Shown: piece after piece, positions 1-6,136 of the stretch
Position numbering within the stretch: the first letter of the stretch is position 1
Layout: each line of letters opens with the position of its first letter
NCBI GenBank assembly: GCA_017457545.1
Contig: JAFTHF010000312.1
Location: 1 to 12,354 of the forward strand
Reading direction: 5' to 3'
Source of the DNA: Clostridia bacterium
Lineage (GTDB): Bacteria > Bacillota_A > Clostridia > Oscillospirales > CAG-272
DNA: 12,354 nt
Position numbers and translations under genes: made by a program
Notes under the pieces: generated by a model
The model's database searches: none
What the model was told of the DNA's origin: nothing
Seen by the model: the letters and a program-made list of their open reading frames with translations, nothing else

Positions 1-138
1 AGCGATAACACCGAGAGTTACAAGGAGTAATATGAAAACGATATTAACCATTAGCATAATACGAACATATACGGTTCTTTGTTCTCTTTTATAATCAAGC
101 ACCGCACTGTCGTTATCTACATATGTTGACAATATCAT
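1..138 (-). CDS. N-terminal part of an unknown membrane protein, last visible gene of the fibre operon
   Basis: The frame is open from ATG at 138-136 to the window edge (46 codons), so only the N-terminus is visible. It begins with about 23 polar residues (including DNDSAVLDYKREQRT) followed by a hydrophobic stretch, VYVRIMLMVNIVFILLLVTL, that looks like one membrane segment with a cytoplasmic N-terminus. It lies 30 nt after the stop of the second TasA-like gene on the same strand, so it is probably in the same operon. The start is ambiguous. GGAGG is only 2 nt from the ATG, unusually close, whereas a TTG two codons further in (132-130) sits at the usual 8-nt spacing. I do not recognise the family; a role in anchoring or assembling the secreted proteins is only a guess from position. 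Confidence 0.6.
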   Translation of the reverse strand, partial: MILSTYVDNDSAVLDYKREQRTVYVRIMLMVNIVFILLLVTLGVIA

Positions 139-168
139 TACCTCCGTTTATACTTATACTAGCTAAAT

Positions 169-882
169 TTAATCAATTTGTGTTACAGACACTGTAAGCT
201 CAAAGGAAATAGTTGGCATAGTACCTAAAGTTGCCAGCTCCGTATCTCTTGCGTCAGTGTTGAGTGCACCCGATTGCTTAGTTGAAGCATCAAGATCCCA
301 AAGCCATTCAACTGTAACTGTGCTTACAGCAACGCTTTCTCCCGTCGGCTTAGCCACACTCATGGTTCTTCCGCTATCCTTTGTCTCGGATGATGTTGAA
401 TTGCCTAAGATAGCAGCTATTACAGCGTTTTCCAGACTTTCTTCAAGCTCCTCTGTTGTGGTGTTGCTTGTTGCAGTCATATAAATTTTAGTCGTTCCTA
501 CTGTAAATACCAATGGGCAATACTCAAGACTTCCACCACCCTCAGGTATTGTCCAGCCTGTAAGCTCAAGGTCTACATCAACTGTCATATTAACTGCAAC
601 CTCAGGTGTACCGCTAACAGTAATTTCTGCAAGCTGACCGTTTGTACCGGGAGCCACTACTTTTTTGTTAACATCCGATGATTGAACAGTAGTACCGTAT
701 GTATTTTTAAAAGCATCATCGCCTGTCAATTCTACCGTTACGCCCCATTTAGCTACGCGAGCGCTGTCAGTAGCGGTACCTCCCGTAGTATATTTGGCGA
801 AGGTGCTGCTTACTCCACATGTAGTAATCAAGCAGAGCATCAGCAGTATCGAGGCGAGCTTTATATACTTGTTTTTAAGCAT
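169..882 (-). CDS. Secreted TasA/CalY-like protein with SipW-type signal peptide (copy 2)
   Basis: This is a 237-residue exported protein. The N-terminus has the SipW-dependent pattern: a basic start (MLKNKYIK), a hydrophobic core, cleavage expected after STFA at residue 29, then KYTTGGTATDSARVAKWGV, the conserved block after the signal in TasA/CalY-like proteins. The mature part is rich in Thr, Val and Ser with alternating beta-strand character, as expected for a beta-sandwich fibre subunit. The start at 882 is chosen over an upstream in-frame ATG (996) because GGAGG lies 8 nt before it and the signal peptide then has the same length as in the paralogue. Mature motifs shared with that paralogue include YCPLVFTVGT and the C-terminal TELATLG region. 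Likely role: extracellular fibre or matrix subunit, processed by the peptidase at 1999-2595. Family assignment is firm for the signal and N-terminal block; assembly into fibres is inferred. Confidence 0.8.
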   Translation of the reverse strand: MLKNKYIKLASILLMLCLITTCGVSSTFAKYTTGGTATDSARVAKWGVTVELTGDDAFKNTYGTTVQSSDVNKKVVAPGTNGQLAEITVSGTPEVAVNMTVDVDLELTGWTIPEGGGSLEYCPLVFTVGTTKIYMTATSNTTTEELEESLENAVIAAILGNSTSSETKDSGRTMSVAKPTGESVAVSTVTVEWLWDLDASTKQSGALNTDARDTELATLGTMPTISFELTVSVTQID

Positions 883-900
883 TAAAGTTCCTCCGTTTTT

Positions 901-912
901 GCGCATATGCGC
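901..912. repeat. Perfect 12-bp palindrome just upstream of the second TasA-like gene
   Basis: GCGCATATGCGC reads the same on both strands. It lies 6 bp upstream of the GGAGG of the gene starting at 882, inside the spacer that also holds two large hairpins. It could be a protein-binding site or part of the mRNA fold; nothing in the window decides this. Confidence 0.45.
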
Positions 913-919
913 TATGCCA

Positions 920-966
920 TTTATTTTTTCAATATGTCTGAGGCTCAGGCACATTGAAAAAATAAA
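920..966 (-). repeat. Near-perfect 47-nt inverted repeat between the two fibre genes
   Basis: Arms 920-942 and 944-966 are complementary over 23 positions around a central G at 943. Two positions differ in a way that gives G-U pairs in one RNA strand. The arm reads TTATTTTTTCAAT followed by a GTGCCTGAG-type GC-richer tip. In the minus-strand transcript this folds into a long stem between the upstream and downstream TasA-like genes. There is no following U tract, so it is not a standard terminator; an mRNA-stability, processing or attenuation element, or a small palindromic repeat unit, is more likely. Confidence 0.7.
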
Positions 967-971
967 CAACA

Positions 972-1020
972 TTATTTCCAATATCCCCACCCACAAGGAG
1001 TGGGGATATCAGAGAAATAA
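972..1020 (-). repeat. Second large hairpin between the two fibre genes
   Basis: A 10-bp GC-containing stem (981-990 ATATCCCCAC with 1000-1009 GTGGGGATAT) closes a 9-nt loop. It is extended, after a small internal loop, by an outer stem 972-978 with 1014-1020 (TTATTTC/GAAATAA). In the minus-strand RNA it is followed by TTGGAAATAATG, not a U run, so termination here would be inefficient. It lies 60 bp after the stop of the first TasA-like gene and 6 bp from the 920-966 inverted repeat. A role in setting the ratio of the two gene products is plausible but unproven. Confidence 0.65.
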
Positions 1021-1080
1021 TTATAAGCTTTTAAATAGATTTTTCAAATTTATAAGTTATAAGTACCTATTATACAGTTA

Positions 1081-1764
1081 TTATGCGTTTGTCTGTTCAA
1101 CAGTTGCATTAACTGTAACTTCAATTGTGGGCTTGTTAGCCTGATCGCCGAGTGCTGTATCAAGTTCGTCGTCATTATCATCAAATGCCCATGCGTATGA
1201 GAGTGTAAGTGTGGATGATATAGATGTGCCTGCATTGAATGTATCAGTTGTATAATCTGCTACCGCTGCTTCAACCTTAGCCTTCAAATCAGCAAGGTCG
1301 TCACACTTAACATCAGGATCGGAACCGTCTTCCAACTTAATACCGTCAATAGCATATGTACTTGTGCCAACAGTAATAACGAGAGGACAGTATTCTACCT
1401 CGGGAGTTGTTCCACCGTCATTATCGTTATCAAATGTTTCTGTCCAATTAGCACCGAAATCAAAAGTTGCACTGTAAACAATCTTACAAGAAACCTCAGG
1501 AGTTCCACTTGCTGTTACTGTTGCAATAGTGCCGGACATACCGGGAGCAACTACGTCATCTGTTGTGGATTTAACTGTTGTTCCTACTTCCTTTACGAAC
1601 TGACCTGTTACAGATACAGTTACACCCCATGCAGCAACTCTTGCTGTGTCAGTAGCTGTACCACTTGTGGTGTACTTAGCGAAAGTACCGCTGATAGCGC
1701 AAGTTGTGATAAGACAAAGCATAAGCATTACGGATGCAAGTCTTAAAAATTTGTTCTTTTTCAT
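1081..1764 (-). CDS. Secreted TasA/CalY-like protein with SipW-type signal peptide (copy 1)
   Basis: This is a 227-residue exported protein, first of the two paralogous fibre-type genes. The signal peptide (MKKNKFLRLASVMLMLCLIT, then TCAISGTFA) should be cut after residue 29, leaving KYTTSGTATDTARVAAWGV, the block diagnostic of SipW-processed TasA/CalY-like proteins. The mature region is Thr/Val/Asp-rich and carries YCPLVITVGT, an acidic segment near DDNDDELDTALGD, and a beta-rich end. The start at 1764 rather than 1797 is supported by AAGGAG 7 nt upstream and by exact alignment with the paralogue's signal peptide. It lies about 110 nt after the in-frame end of the peptidase extension and about 200 nt before the second copy. 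Expected role: major or minor subunit of a surface fibre, analogous to the tapA-sipW-tasA locus of Bacillus. Polymer formation is inferred. Confidence 0.82.
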   Translation of the reverse strand: MKKNKFLRLASVMLMLCLITTCAISGTFAKYTTSGTATDTARVAAWGVTVSVTGQFVKEVGTTVKSTTDDVVAPGMSGTIATVTASGTPEVSCKIVYSATFDFGANWTETFDNDNDGGTTPEVEYCPLVITVGTSTYAIDGIKLEDGSDPDVKCDDLADLKAKVEAAVADYTTDTFNAGTSISSTLTLSYAWAFDDNDDELDTALGDQANKPTIEVTVNATVEQTNA

Positions 1765-1836
1765 AATTTTTCTCCTTTTTAATTTTGTGTTTAGCACATA
1801 AATTTTCTATTTTAAGCTTATTGTATATATATTTGT

Positions 1837-1857
1837 CACACGGTAGCACTCCGTATG
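1837..1857 (-). repeat. Small hairpin in the leader of the first TasA-like gene
   Basis: CACACGG (1837-1843) and CCGTATG (1851-1857) form a 7-bp stem with one G-U pair and a 7-nt loop in the spacer after the peptidase reading frame. It lacks a U tract and is probably a minor mRNA structure. Confidence 0.4.
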
Positions 1858-1872
1858 AATAAATACCTTTGA

Positions 1873-2001
1873 TTATTGATTTTCTTCTGTTGTATCGGTG
1901 CTTTCTTCTTTATTTTCAGCTTCATTTTTAGCACTCTGCTCTCCTTTTAGAGCCTTAAGCTCAGCCATAAGTGCCTCAATATCGCTTTCCTTTGATTTCT
2001 A
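1873..2001 (-). pseudogene. In-frame 41-codon tail of the signal peptidase, cut off by a TAG
   Basis: The peptidase reading frame meets TAG at 2001-1999 and then stays open for 41 sense codons to a TAA at 1875-1873. The tail reads KSKESDIEALMAELKALKGE and then a Glu/Asn/Thr-rich stretch ending TTEENQ. It is strongly helical and charged, so it looks like genuine protein sequence (a short cytoplasmic coiled coil after the last membrane segment), not random spacer. A TAG is one base from Gln CAG, Lys AAG or Glu GAG, so a point mutation from a full 240-residue protein is the simplest reading. Alternatives are partial readthrough, a sequencing error, or reinitiation at the ATG at 1968, which has GAGG 5 nt upstream. 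The catalytic domain is not affected. Confidence 0.65.
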
Positions 2002-2595
2002 CTGCTTGCTCTTACGAAGAAATTCGTAGGCTACAAGAGCTGCCAAGGGAACAAAGATACAAATGATAAGTCCTGCTGTGGACTGCATAAACATTGCAAT
2101 TCTTCCTACAAACGGAATTCTTGAGCCGTTGTATATACCAACTATGCTATCCTCAGATACAGGAAGTCTATCCTCTGTATTGTTGTTAACACCCTTTGTG
2201 TAGAAATAAAGCTTACCGTCTTTAACAAACGGCTCACCGTAAACTGCGTGGGTTACAATGCTTGTACCGTTACCTGCGGGGTCAAAGAACGAGATAACTG
2301 TACCGTTCTTTATGTTCTTTATGTCCTCCTCGTCGGGTACACGGCAGAATATTAAATCTCCCGCCATAATATCCGGCTCCATAGACTCTGTAAGAACTAT
2401 AAGAGGTACTCTGCCACCAAGACTAGGTACATCGTCACTCACCATACTCTTTACAATAAGTATACAGTTGACAATAAGAATAGGAATTAAGAGCACACAT
2501 AGGACGATACCTACGATGTTACTTATTTTCTGTTTTCTTGTCATAGGTTCCGCCTTTTCCGTATTCGGATTCTGATTTGTGTTCTTATTAAACAT
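1999..2595 (-). CDS. sipW: SipW-like ER-type signal peptidase I
   Basis: This is a 198-residue membrane signal peptidase of the SipW/Sec11 (ER-type) class, expected to remove signal peptides from the two TasA-like proteins downstream. Layout: cytoplasmic N-terminus, membrane segment about 26-49, extracytoplasmic catalytic part, second membrane segment about 169-191, then a basic end (RKSKQ). The catalytic Ser is S71 in LTESMEPDIMAGD; the ER-type His, in place of the Lys of bacterial-type enzymes, is H116 in IVTHAVYG. The usual TKGD motif reads TKGV (V136), so one of the conserved acidic residues is missing, while D142 (NTED) remains. The ATG overlaps the upstream stop as TAATG, indicating translational coupling, with AAGGA upstream. 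The frame ends in a TAG followed by 41 open codons, see the separate entry. Family assignment is strong; loss of activity from V136 is uncertain. Confidence 0.88.
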   Translation of the reverse strand: MFNKNTNQNPNTEKAEPMTRKQKISNIVGIVLCVLLIPILIVNCILIVKSMVSDDVPSLGGRVPLIVLTESMEPDIMAGDLIFCRVPDEEDIKNIKNGTVISFFDPAGNGTSIVTHAVYGEPFVKDGKLYFYTKGVNNNTEDRLPVSEDSIVGIYNGSRIPFVGRIAMFMQSTAGLIICIFVPLAALVAYEFLRKSKQ

Positions 2596-3326
2596 TATTT
2601 ATTTCCTTCTGCTTCCTTTGCTTTTTGACGCTGCTCTCTGCGCTTTTCTCTTGCAAGCTGCTTCTTATATTCCTTTTCCTCCTCAATCTGCTGACATACA
2701 AGGTCGATACCGTCCTTAGCTACGCCAACTGCGGCGGGCTCATTAATCTTAACCGCTGTTGCTGAGGGCTTCATTTTTACATTGTTAGCATTGGCATATG
2801 TTTTGAAATCTCTATCAATAAAGATAAATTCGCATACTACCTCGCCACGCTTAATCATCATACGAACAAGACGGTGTGAGCCGATCTTATAATCTATGTA
2901 ATTGTTGTTTCCGAATTCCTTAACGCCCTCCTTGCTAAGTGCATGCTTAACAATGGCATCATAAAATTCCCTGTAGAGAGAAGAAAGAGATTCATACTTC
3001 TCCGCCATGGTCAAGCGAGTCTTGTTAAATGTAACCTCGCTGTCGTCGTGCTCCTCAACAATTTCAACAGGAGCAGGAGGTTCATCAATAATAGGCGCTG
3101 TCTCCTCTACCTTTTCAACAGTCGCAGGCTCCACAGCCTTTGCAGGCACTTCGACTTCTTTAATGACAGTTACTACCTTTTCTTCACTGCCATTCTTCTT
3201 TTTTCTTGACTGACTTGAGGCTTCACGAATTATGTCTCTTGCAATAACAAGCACAGAGAACAAGCAAAGCATGCACAAGAAAATCATAAAAAAGGTTATT
3301 ACAATTTCCAAAACGTCAAATTCCAT
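2595..3326 (-). CDS. Unknown membrane-anchored protein, first gene of the SipW/TasA-like operon
   Basis: This is a 243-residue protein I cannot assign to a named family. Visible layout: one N-terminal membrane segment (about residues 5-29, FFMIFLCMLCLFSVLVIA), then a basic patch (RKKKN, 41-45). Next come a Pro/Glu/Val-rich low-complexity linker (about 48-98), a probably folded domain (about 100-212, with YESLSSLYREFYDAIVKHAL and a GEVVCEFIFIDRDF strand) and a Lys/Arg/Glu-rich helical tail (214-243). The basic patch after the membrane segment suggests that the main part is cytoplasmic. The start at 3326 is preferred to 3356 because AAGGAG lies 7 nt upstream. Its stop overlaps the peptidase start by one base, so the two products are probably made together. 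A regulatory or assembly role for the fibre system is inferred only from position. Confidence 0.75.
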   Translation of the reverse strand: MEFDVLEIVITFFMIFLCMLCLFSVLVIARDIIREASSQSRKKKNGSEEKVVTVIKEVEVPAKAVEPATVEKVEETAPIIDEPPAPVEIVEEHDDSEVTFNKTRLTMAEKYESLSSLYREFYDAIVKHALSKEGVKEFGNNNYIDYKIGSHRLVRMMIKRGEVVCEFIFIDRDFKTYANANNVKMKPSATAVKINEPAAVGVAKDGIDLVCQQIEEEKEYKKQLAREKRREQRQKAKEAEGNK

Positions 3327-3377
3327 TATGCTTCTCCTTATGTAAATTATTTTCACCGAATTCCGAAGGTAGTTTTA

Positions 3378-3436
3378 CAATTTTTCAAGGAAAATCGTCG
3401 ATGGATATTTATCCACAGATTTTCCTCAAAAAATCG
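3378..3436 (-). promoter_or_regulatory. Structured 5' leader of the SipW/TasA-like operon
   Basis: Arms 3378-3396 and 3418-3436 pair over 19 positions in the minus-strand RNA, with three G-U pairs. The 21-nt interior holds a second small hairpin (3402-3406 TGGAT with 3411-3415 ATCCA). The element lies between the promoter (about 3485) and the first start codon (3326), in an untranslated leader of roughly 150 nt. There is no U tract after it, so it is not a plain terminator. It matches no riboswitch class I recognise; it may be an mRNA stabiliser or a protein- or RNA-binding site. Confidence 0.55.
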
Positions 3437-3484
3437 TATTCGAGAGCATTTTTAAATATTCCCAAAAACAACCTTAGTAGCTTA

Positions 3485-3514
3485 ATTATATAATAAAAAA
3501 ATACATACTGTCAA
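3485..3514 (-). promoter_or_regulatory. Consensus sigma-A promoter of the SipW/TasA-like operon
   Basis: On the minus strand TTGACA (3514-3509) is followed after 18 nt by TATAAT (3490-3485), both perfect hexamers. Transcription should start near 3478 and read into the gene at 3326. A second overlapping TATTAT is too close to the -35 box to serve it. Confidence 0.8.
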
Positions 3515-3983
3515 TGATTTTTTTGAATTTCGTCACTTTAAACAAAAATTCGACTGAAACAAAAAATTTCAAAAGCCGATTTTGTGCATTTTTATATGAT
3601 TTTATCAATTAATTCCGTAAAAACTGTGTACATATCTGTTTTTTTCGTGCCAAAAACGATACTTTATTGTTAACTTAATCAATCTTTTGGGCTGTTTTAT
3701 ACAATCGCCTAAAATTGTCAATTTTGGACTTTTGGAAATTTATTTGTTGACTACCGATACAATTTTTGAGATGGTCAGAAAATTGTTGATACGTCTACGT
3801 TTTTTCTTGACAAAATTTTTAATTTATTTCGTTGAGTTCTCAATTTCCAATTTATTCCAATGAATATTTATACATTTTAGTGAATATTCATTCATCACAA
3901 AATGGTAAAATTATTCGTCAAAATTGTTCTTTCTTTAGATTTTTGCATAAATATATAATATTATATACATTATGAACGAAGAA
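3515..3983. other. AT-rich spacer upstream of the fibre operon, no gene seen
   Basis: About 470 bp with no credible reading frame on either strand and very high A+T. It contains recurring AAAATTG/CAATTTT words, for example the near-palindrome AAAATTGTCAATTTT at 3711-3725, and the inverted repeat listed separately. A plus-strand TTGACA at 3807-3812 lacks a matching -10. Because it lies between the PTS terminator and the fibre promoter, it may hold activator or repressor sites for the fibre operon, but no known operator is recognised. Confidence 0.5.
3859..3892. repeat. Inverted repeat with two TGAATATT half-sites
   Basis: AATGAATATT (3859-3868) and AATATTCATT (3883-3892) are exact inverted repeats around 14 bp. 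TGAATATT also occurs as a direct repeat at 3861 and 3881, 20 bp apart or about two helical turns. This spacing suits an operator for a dimeric regulator, although chance is possible in such AT-rich DNA. Confidence 0.4.
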
Positions 3984-4020
3984 AAAAGAGAGATAAAACA
4001 CCTCATTTTACCTCTCTTTT
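3984..4020 (-). terminator. Intrinsic terminator of the PTS operon
   Basis: A 9-bp stem (AAAAGAGAG at 3984-3992 with CTCTCTTTT at 4012-4020) continues after one mismatch into a 5-bp stem and a 7-nt loop. In the minus-strand RNA it ends in a U-rich run (TTTTTTCTTC), about 10 nt after the EIICB stop. Confidence 0.88.
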
Positions 4021-4030
4021 ACAGTGTATG

Positions 4031-5647
4031 CTAATCTAATCTCTTAATATAATCCTCCAGCTCACTCTTGATAACCGATACCTGAGGGCCATAAATAACC
4101 TGTACCCCTATTCCCTTCTTGATTACACCCTTTGCACCGCTTTCCTTAAGCTTTGCTTCGTCTACAAGCTCGGAATTGGACACTGAAACCCTGAGTCTTG
4201 TGGCGCAGCAGTCAAGAGAGACAATATTTTCCTTGCCTCCGAGTCCTTCCAAAATAAGAGCTGATACATCGCTGCTCTGCTTTGATGCAGTTTTTTTAGC
4301 ATTATAATCTGCTCTTGTATACAGCTTAACCTCACCGTCTCCAACCTCACGTCCGGGGGTTGCATAGTTTTTCTTAAGGATAAGGAATCTGAACAAAAGA
4401 AAATAGACAATGAAATAAACTATGCCAACAAGAGGTATCATTATCCAGTTGGTTTTTGAGTTACCCTGAAGAATACCAAATAAGGTGAGGTCGATTATAC
4501 CTCCCGAGAAGGTCATACCCACGCCTACATCAAGAATATGCATCAGCATATAGCTTACTCCTGCCAGTACAGAATGGATAACATACAAAATCGGCGCTAC
4601 AAACAAAAAGGTAAATTCTATGGGCTCAGTGATACCTGTAAGCATAGAGGTAAGCGCAGCAGACAAAAGTAAGCCTCCCGCAGCCTTTTTCTTATTATCA
4701 TCTGCACATATGAACATAGATAATGCTGCACCGGGCAATCCGAATATCATAAACGGAAATTTTCCACTCATAAATCTTGTGGCAGAAACGGAAAATTTGC
4801 TTACATTAGGGGATGCTAGCTCAGCAAAAAAGATATTCTGTGCTCCGTACACCATTACCCCATCAATAAGCGCTGAGCCACCTACTCCCGTCTGCCAAAA
4901 TGGGAGATAAAACACGTGATGCAATCCAAAGGGAATAAGAATTCTTTCAATGAAGCCGTAGATTAATGTTCCGCCGTAGCCTGATTTCAGAACCAGATCT
5001 CCCAGGGCATATATTCCCGACTGTACATAGGGCCACACAAAAAACATAAGAACGCCTACAAGAAGATATACAGCCGTAGAGATTATGGGAATAAATCTTG
5101 TGCCTCCAAAAAATGAAATTACGTTAGGCAATCTTATTTTGTAAAATCTGTTCGTCAGATAAGCAACGCCAAGTCCAACTATAATTCCACCGAACACGCC
5201 CATTTGGAGTGAATTTATACCTACCACATTGGCGACTGTGCCCTCTGGCATTGCACCTGCCTCCAGCTTACCTGTAATAGCCAAGAGAGAATTAATGGTT
5301 TTGTGCATTACAAAGAATGCTATTGCAGCAGAAAGAGTAGCAGTCGCCTTTTCATTCTCTGCCATTCCAAGCGCTACACCCATTGCAAACAAGAGCGGCA
5401 GATTATCAAAAATTACTGTTCCCACCGATGAAAGAAGAGAGAAGCAGGAATAAAGAAATGTACCCGGACCCATGAAGCCTATAAGATTATACGCCTCAAG
5501 GGTAGTAACATTTGTAAAGGATGCACCTATGCCTAAAAGCAGTCCCGCAATAGGCAGAAGAGCAATCGGAAGCATAAATGCTCTGCCTACTCTTTGCAGC
5601 ACACTAAAGATGCTATCCAGTCTTTTTGGTTTAGCTGTTGTAGTCAT
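4031..5647 (-). CDS. PTS transporter subunit EIICB, glucose/maltose family
   Basis: This is a 538-residue membrane sugar transporter that takes up a sugar and phosphorylates it using phosphate passed from EIIA. The EIIC part (about residues 10-420) is polytopic and shows family blocks such as MLPIALLPIAGLLLGIG, IPFGLHHVFYLPFW and the substrate-site motif GITEPIEF. The EIIB part (about 455-538) carries the phosphorylated cysteine in DCCATRLR, with C481 aligning to the active site and C480 as a neighbour. The FIERILIPFGLHHVFY and FFGGTRF patterns resemble alpha-glucoside/maltose-type EIICB (MalP/MalX-like) at least as much as PtsG, so the substrate is left open between glucose, maltose and related glucosides. 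There is no fused EIIA; it is encoded 15 nt upstream, at 5663-6136. The ATG has only a weak ribosome site (AGATGAAAA), suggesting coupling to that upstream gene. It ends in TAG with a TAA three codons later. Confidence 0.92.
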   Translation of the reverse strand: MTTTAKPKRLDSIFSVLQRVGRAFMLPIALLPIAGLLLGIGASFTNVTTLEAYNLIGFMGPGTFLYSCFSLLSSVGTVIFDNLPLLFAMGVALGMAENEKATATLSAAIAFFVMHKTINSLLAITGKLEAGAMPEGTVANVVGINSLQMGVFGGIIVGLGVAYLTNRFYKIRLPNVISFFGGTRFIPIISTAVYLLVGVLMFFVWPYVQSGIYALGDLVLKSGYGGTLIYGFIERILIPFGLHHVFYLPFWQTGVGGSALIDGVMVYGAQNIFFAELASPNVSKFSVSATRFMSGKFPFMIFGLPGAALSMFICADDNKKKAAGGLLLSAALTSMLTGITEPIEFTFLFVAPILYVIHSVLAGVSYMLMHILDVGVGMTFSGGIIDLTLFGILQGNSKTNWIMIPLVGIVYFIVYFLLFRFLILKKNYATPGREVGDGEVKLYTRADYNAKKTASKQSSDVSALILEGLGGKENIVSLDCCATRLRVSVSNSELVDEAKLKESGAKGVIKKGIGVQVIYGPQVSVIKSELEDYIKRLD

Positions 5648-5662
5648 TTTTCATCTATTCGG

Positions 5663-6136
5663 CTATACCCTTTTATAGGTTAAAGCTCTCACTTCTCCAC
5701 CCTTGGCAAAGCCGAAATTTATCCTTTCAATTTTATATTCATCACTATTGGTAATAAGAACTGCGCTTACGGTTTTATAGCCACGCTTTTCTATCTCGTC
5801 AAGCTTGGCAACCGCTATTCCTTCTCCTGCTCTTATTTTTTGTCCCGTGCTTACAAGAGGGGTAAAAAATTCTCCCTTAAGCTCCACCGTGTCAATGCCG
5901 ATATGAACAAGAATTTCTCCTCCGTTCTCATCCTCCAGAGTGTAAGCGTGGTAGGTATCGGAAACCGATATTACCGTGCCGTTTACGGGTGAAAAAAACA
6001 TATGGGAGCTTGGTATAACTCCGTACCCCTGACCAAGTATTCCCTGCGAAAAAGCATCATCGGGAATACGGCTTATAGGAATTATCTCTCCATCGCAGAC
6101 AGCAATAAGGCTTGATTCCTTTTTCTTAAACAACAT
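5663..6136 (-). CDS. crr: PTS glucose-family EIIA component
   Basis: This is a 157-residue soluble phosphocarrier that accepts phosphate from HPr and passes it to the EIIB domain encoded 15 nt downstream. It spans a full EIIA-Glc domain. H78 in EILVHIGIDTVELKG is the phosphorylated histidine, and H63 in DTYHAYTLEDENG is the second conserved active-site histidine. The GYKTVSAVLITN block near residue 120-133 is also typical. The start follows GGGGAC, a modest ribosome site, at normal spacing. First gene of a two-gene PTS operon with EIICB; HPr and EI must be encoded elsewhere. Being a separate EIIA, it could also serve other glucose-family EII proteins. It ends in TAG, and another stop follows three codons later. 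Confidence 0.93.
   Translation of the reverse strand: MLFKKKESSLIAVCDGEIIPISRIPDDAFSQGILGQGYGVIPSSHMFFSPVNGTVISVSDTYHAYTLEDENGGEILVHIGIDTVELKGEFFTPLVSTGQKIRAGEGIAVAKLDEIEKRGYKTVSAVLITNSDEYKIERINFGFAKGGEVRALTYKRV

Noticed and set aside
257..484. Plus-strand open frame inside the second TasA-like gene
   Set aside because: Shadow of the Thr/Ser-rich coding sequence on the opposite strand; no ribosome site.
815..850. Lipoprotein signal in the TasA-like proteins (ITTC near residue 22)
   Set aside because: The residue before Cys is Thr, not Gly/Ala/Ser, and the conserved SipW-type cleavage block TFA-KYTT follows seven residues later.
972..1020. Hairpin as an intrinsic terminator of the first TasA-like gene
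   Set aside because: The minus-strand RNA after the stem is TTGGAAATAATG, without a U tract; the second gene has no clear promoter of its own and needs readthrough.
794..1144. Plus-strand open frame across the spacer between the fibre genes
   Set aside because: It runs antisense through the signal-peptide region and the palindromes; the peptide repeats on both strands only because the DNA is palindromic. No ribosome site.
1999..2001. TAG as a sense codon genome-wide
   Set aside because: The two PTS genes end in TAG at the expected family length with other stops within three codons, so TAG acts as a normal stop here.
3807..3835. Plus-strand TTGACA promoter in the AT-rich spacer
   Set aside because: No acceptable -10 at 16-18 nt and no plus-strand gene downstream before the convergent terminator.
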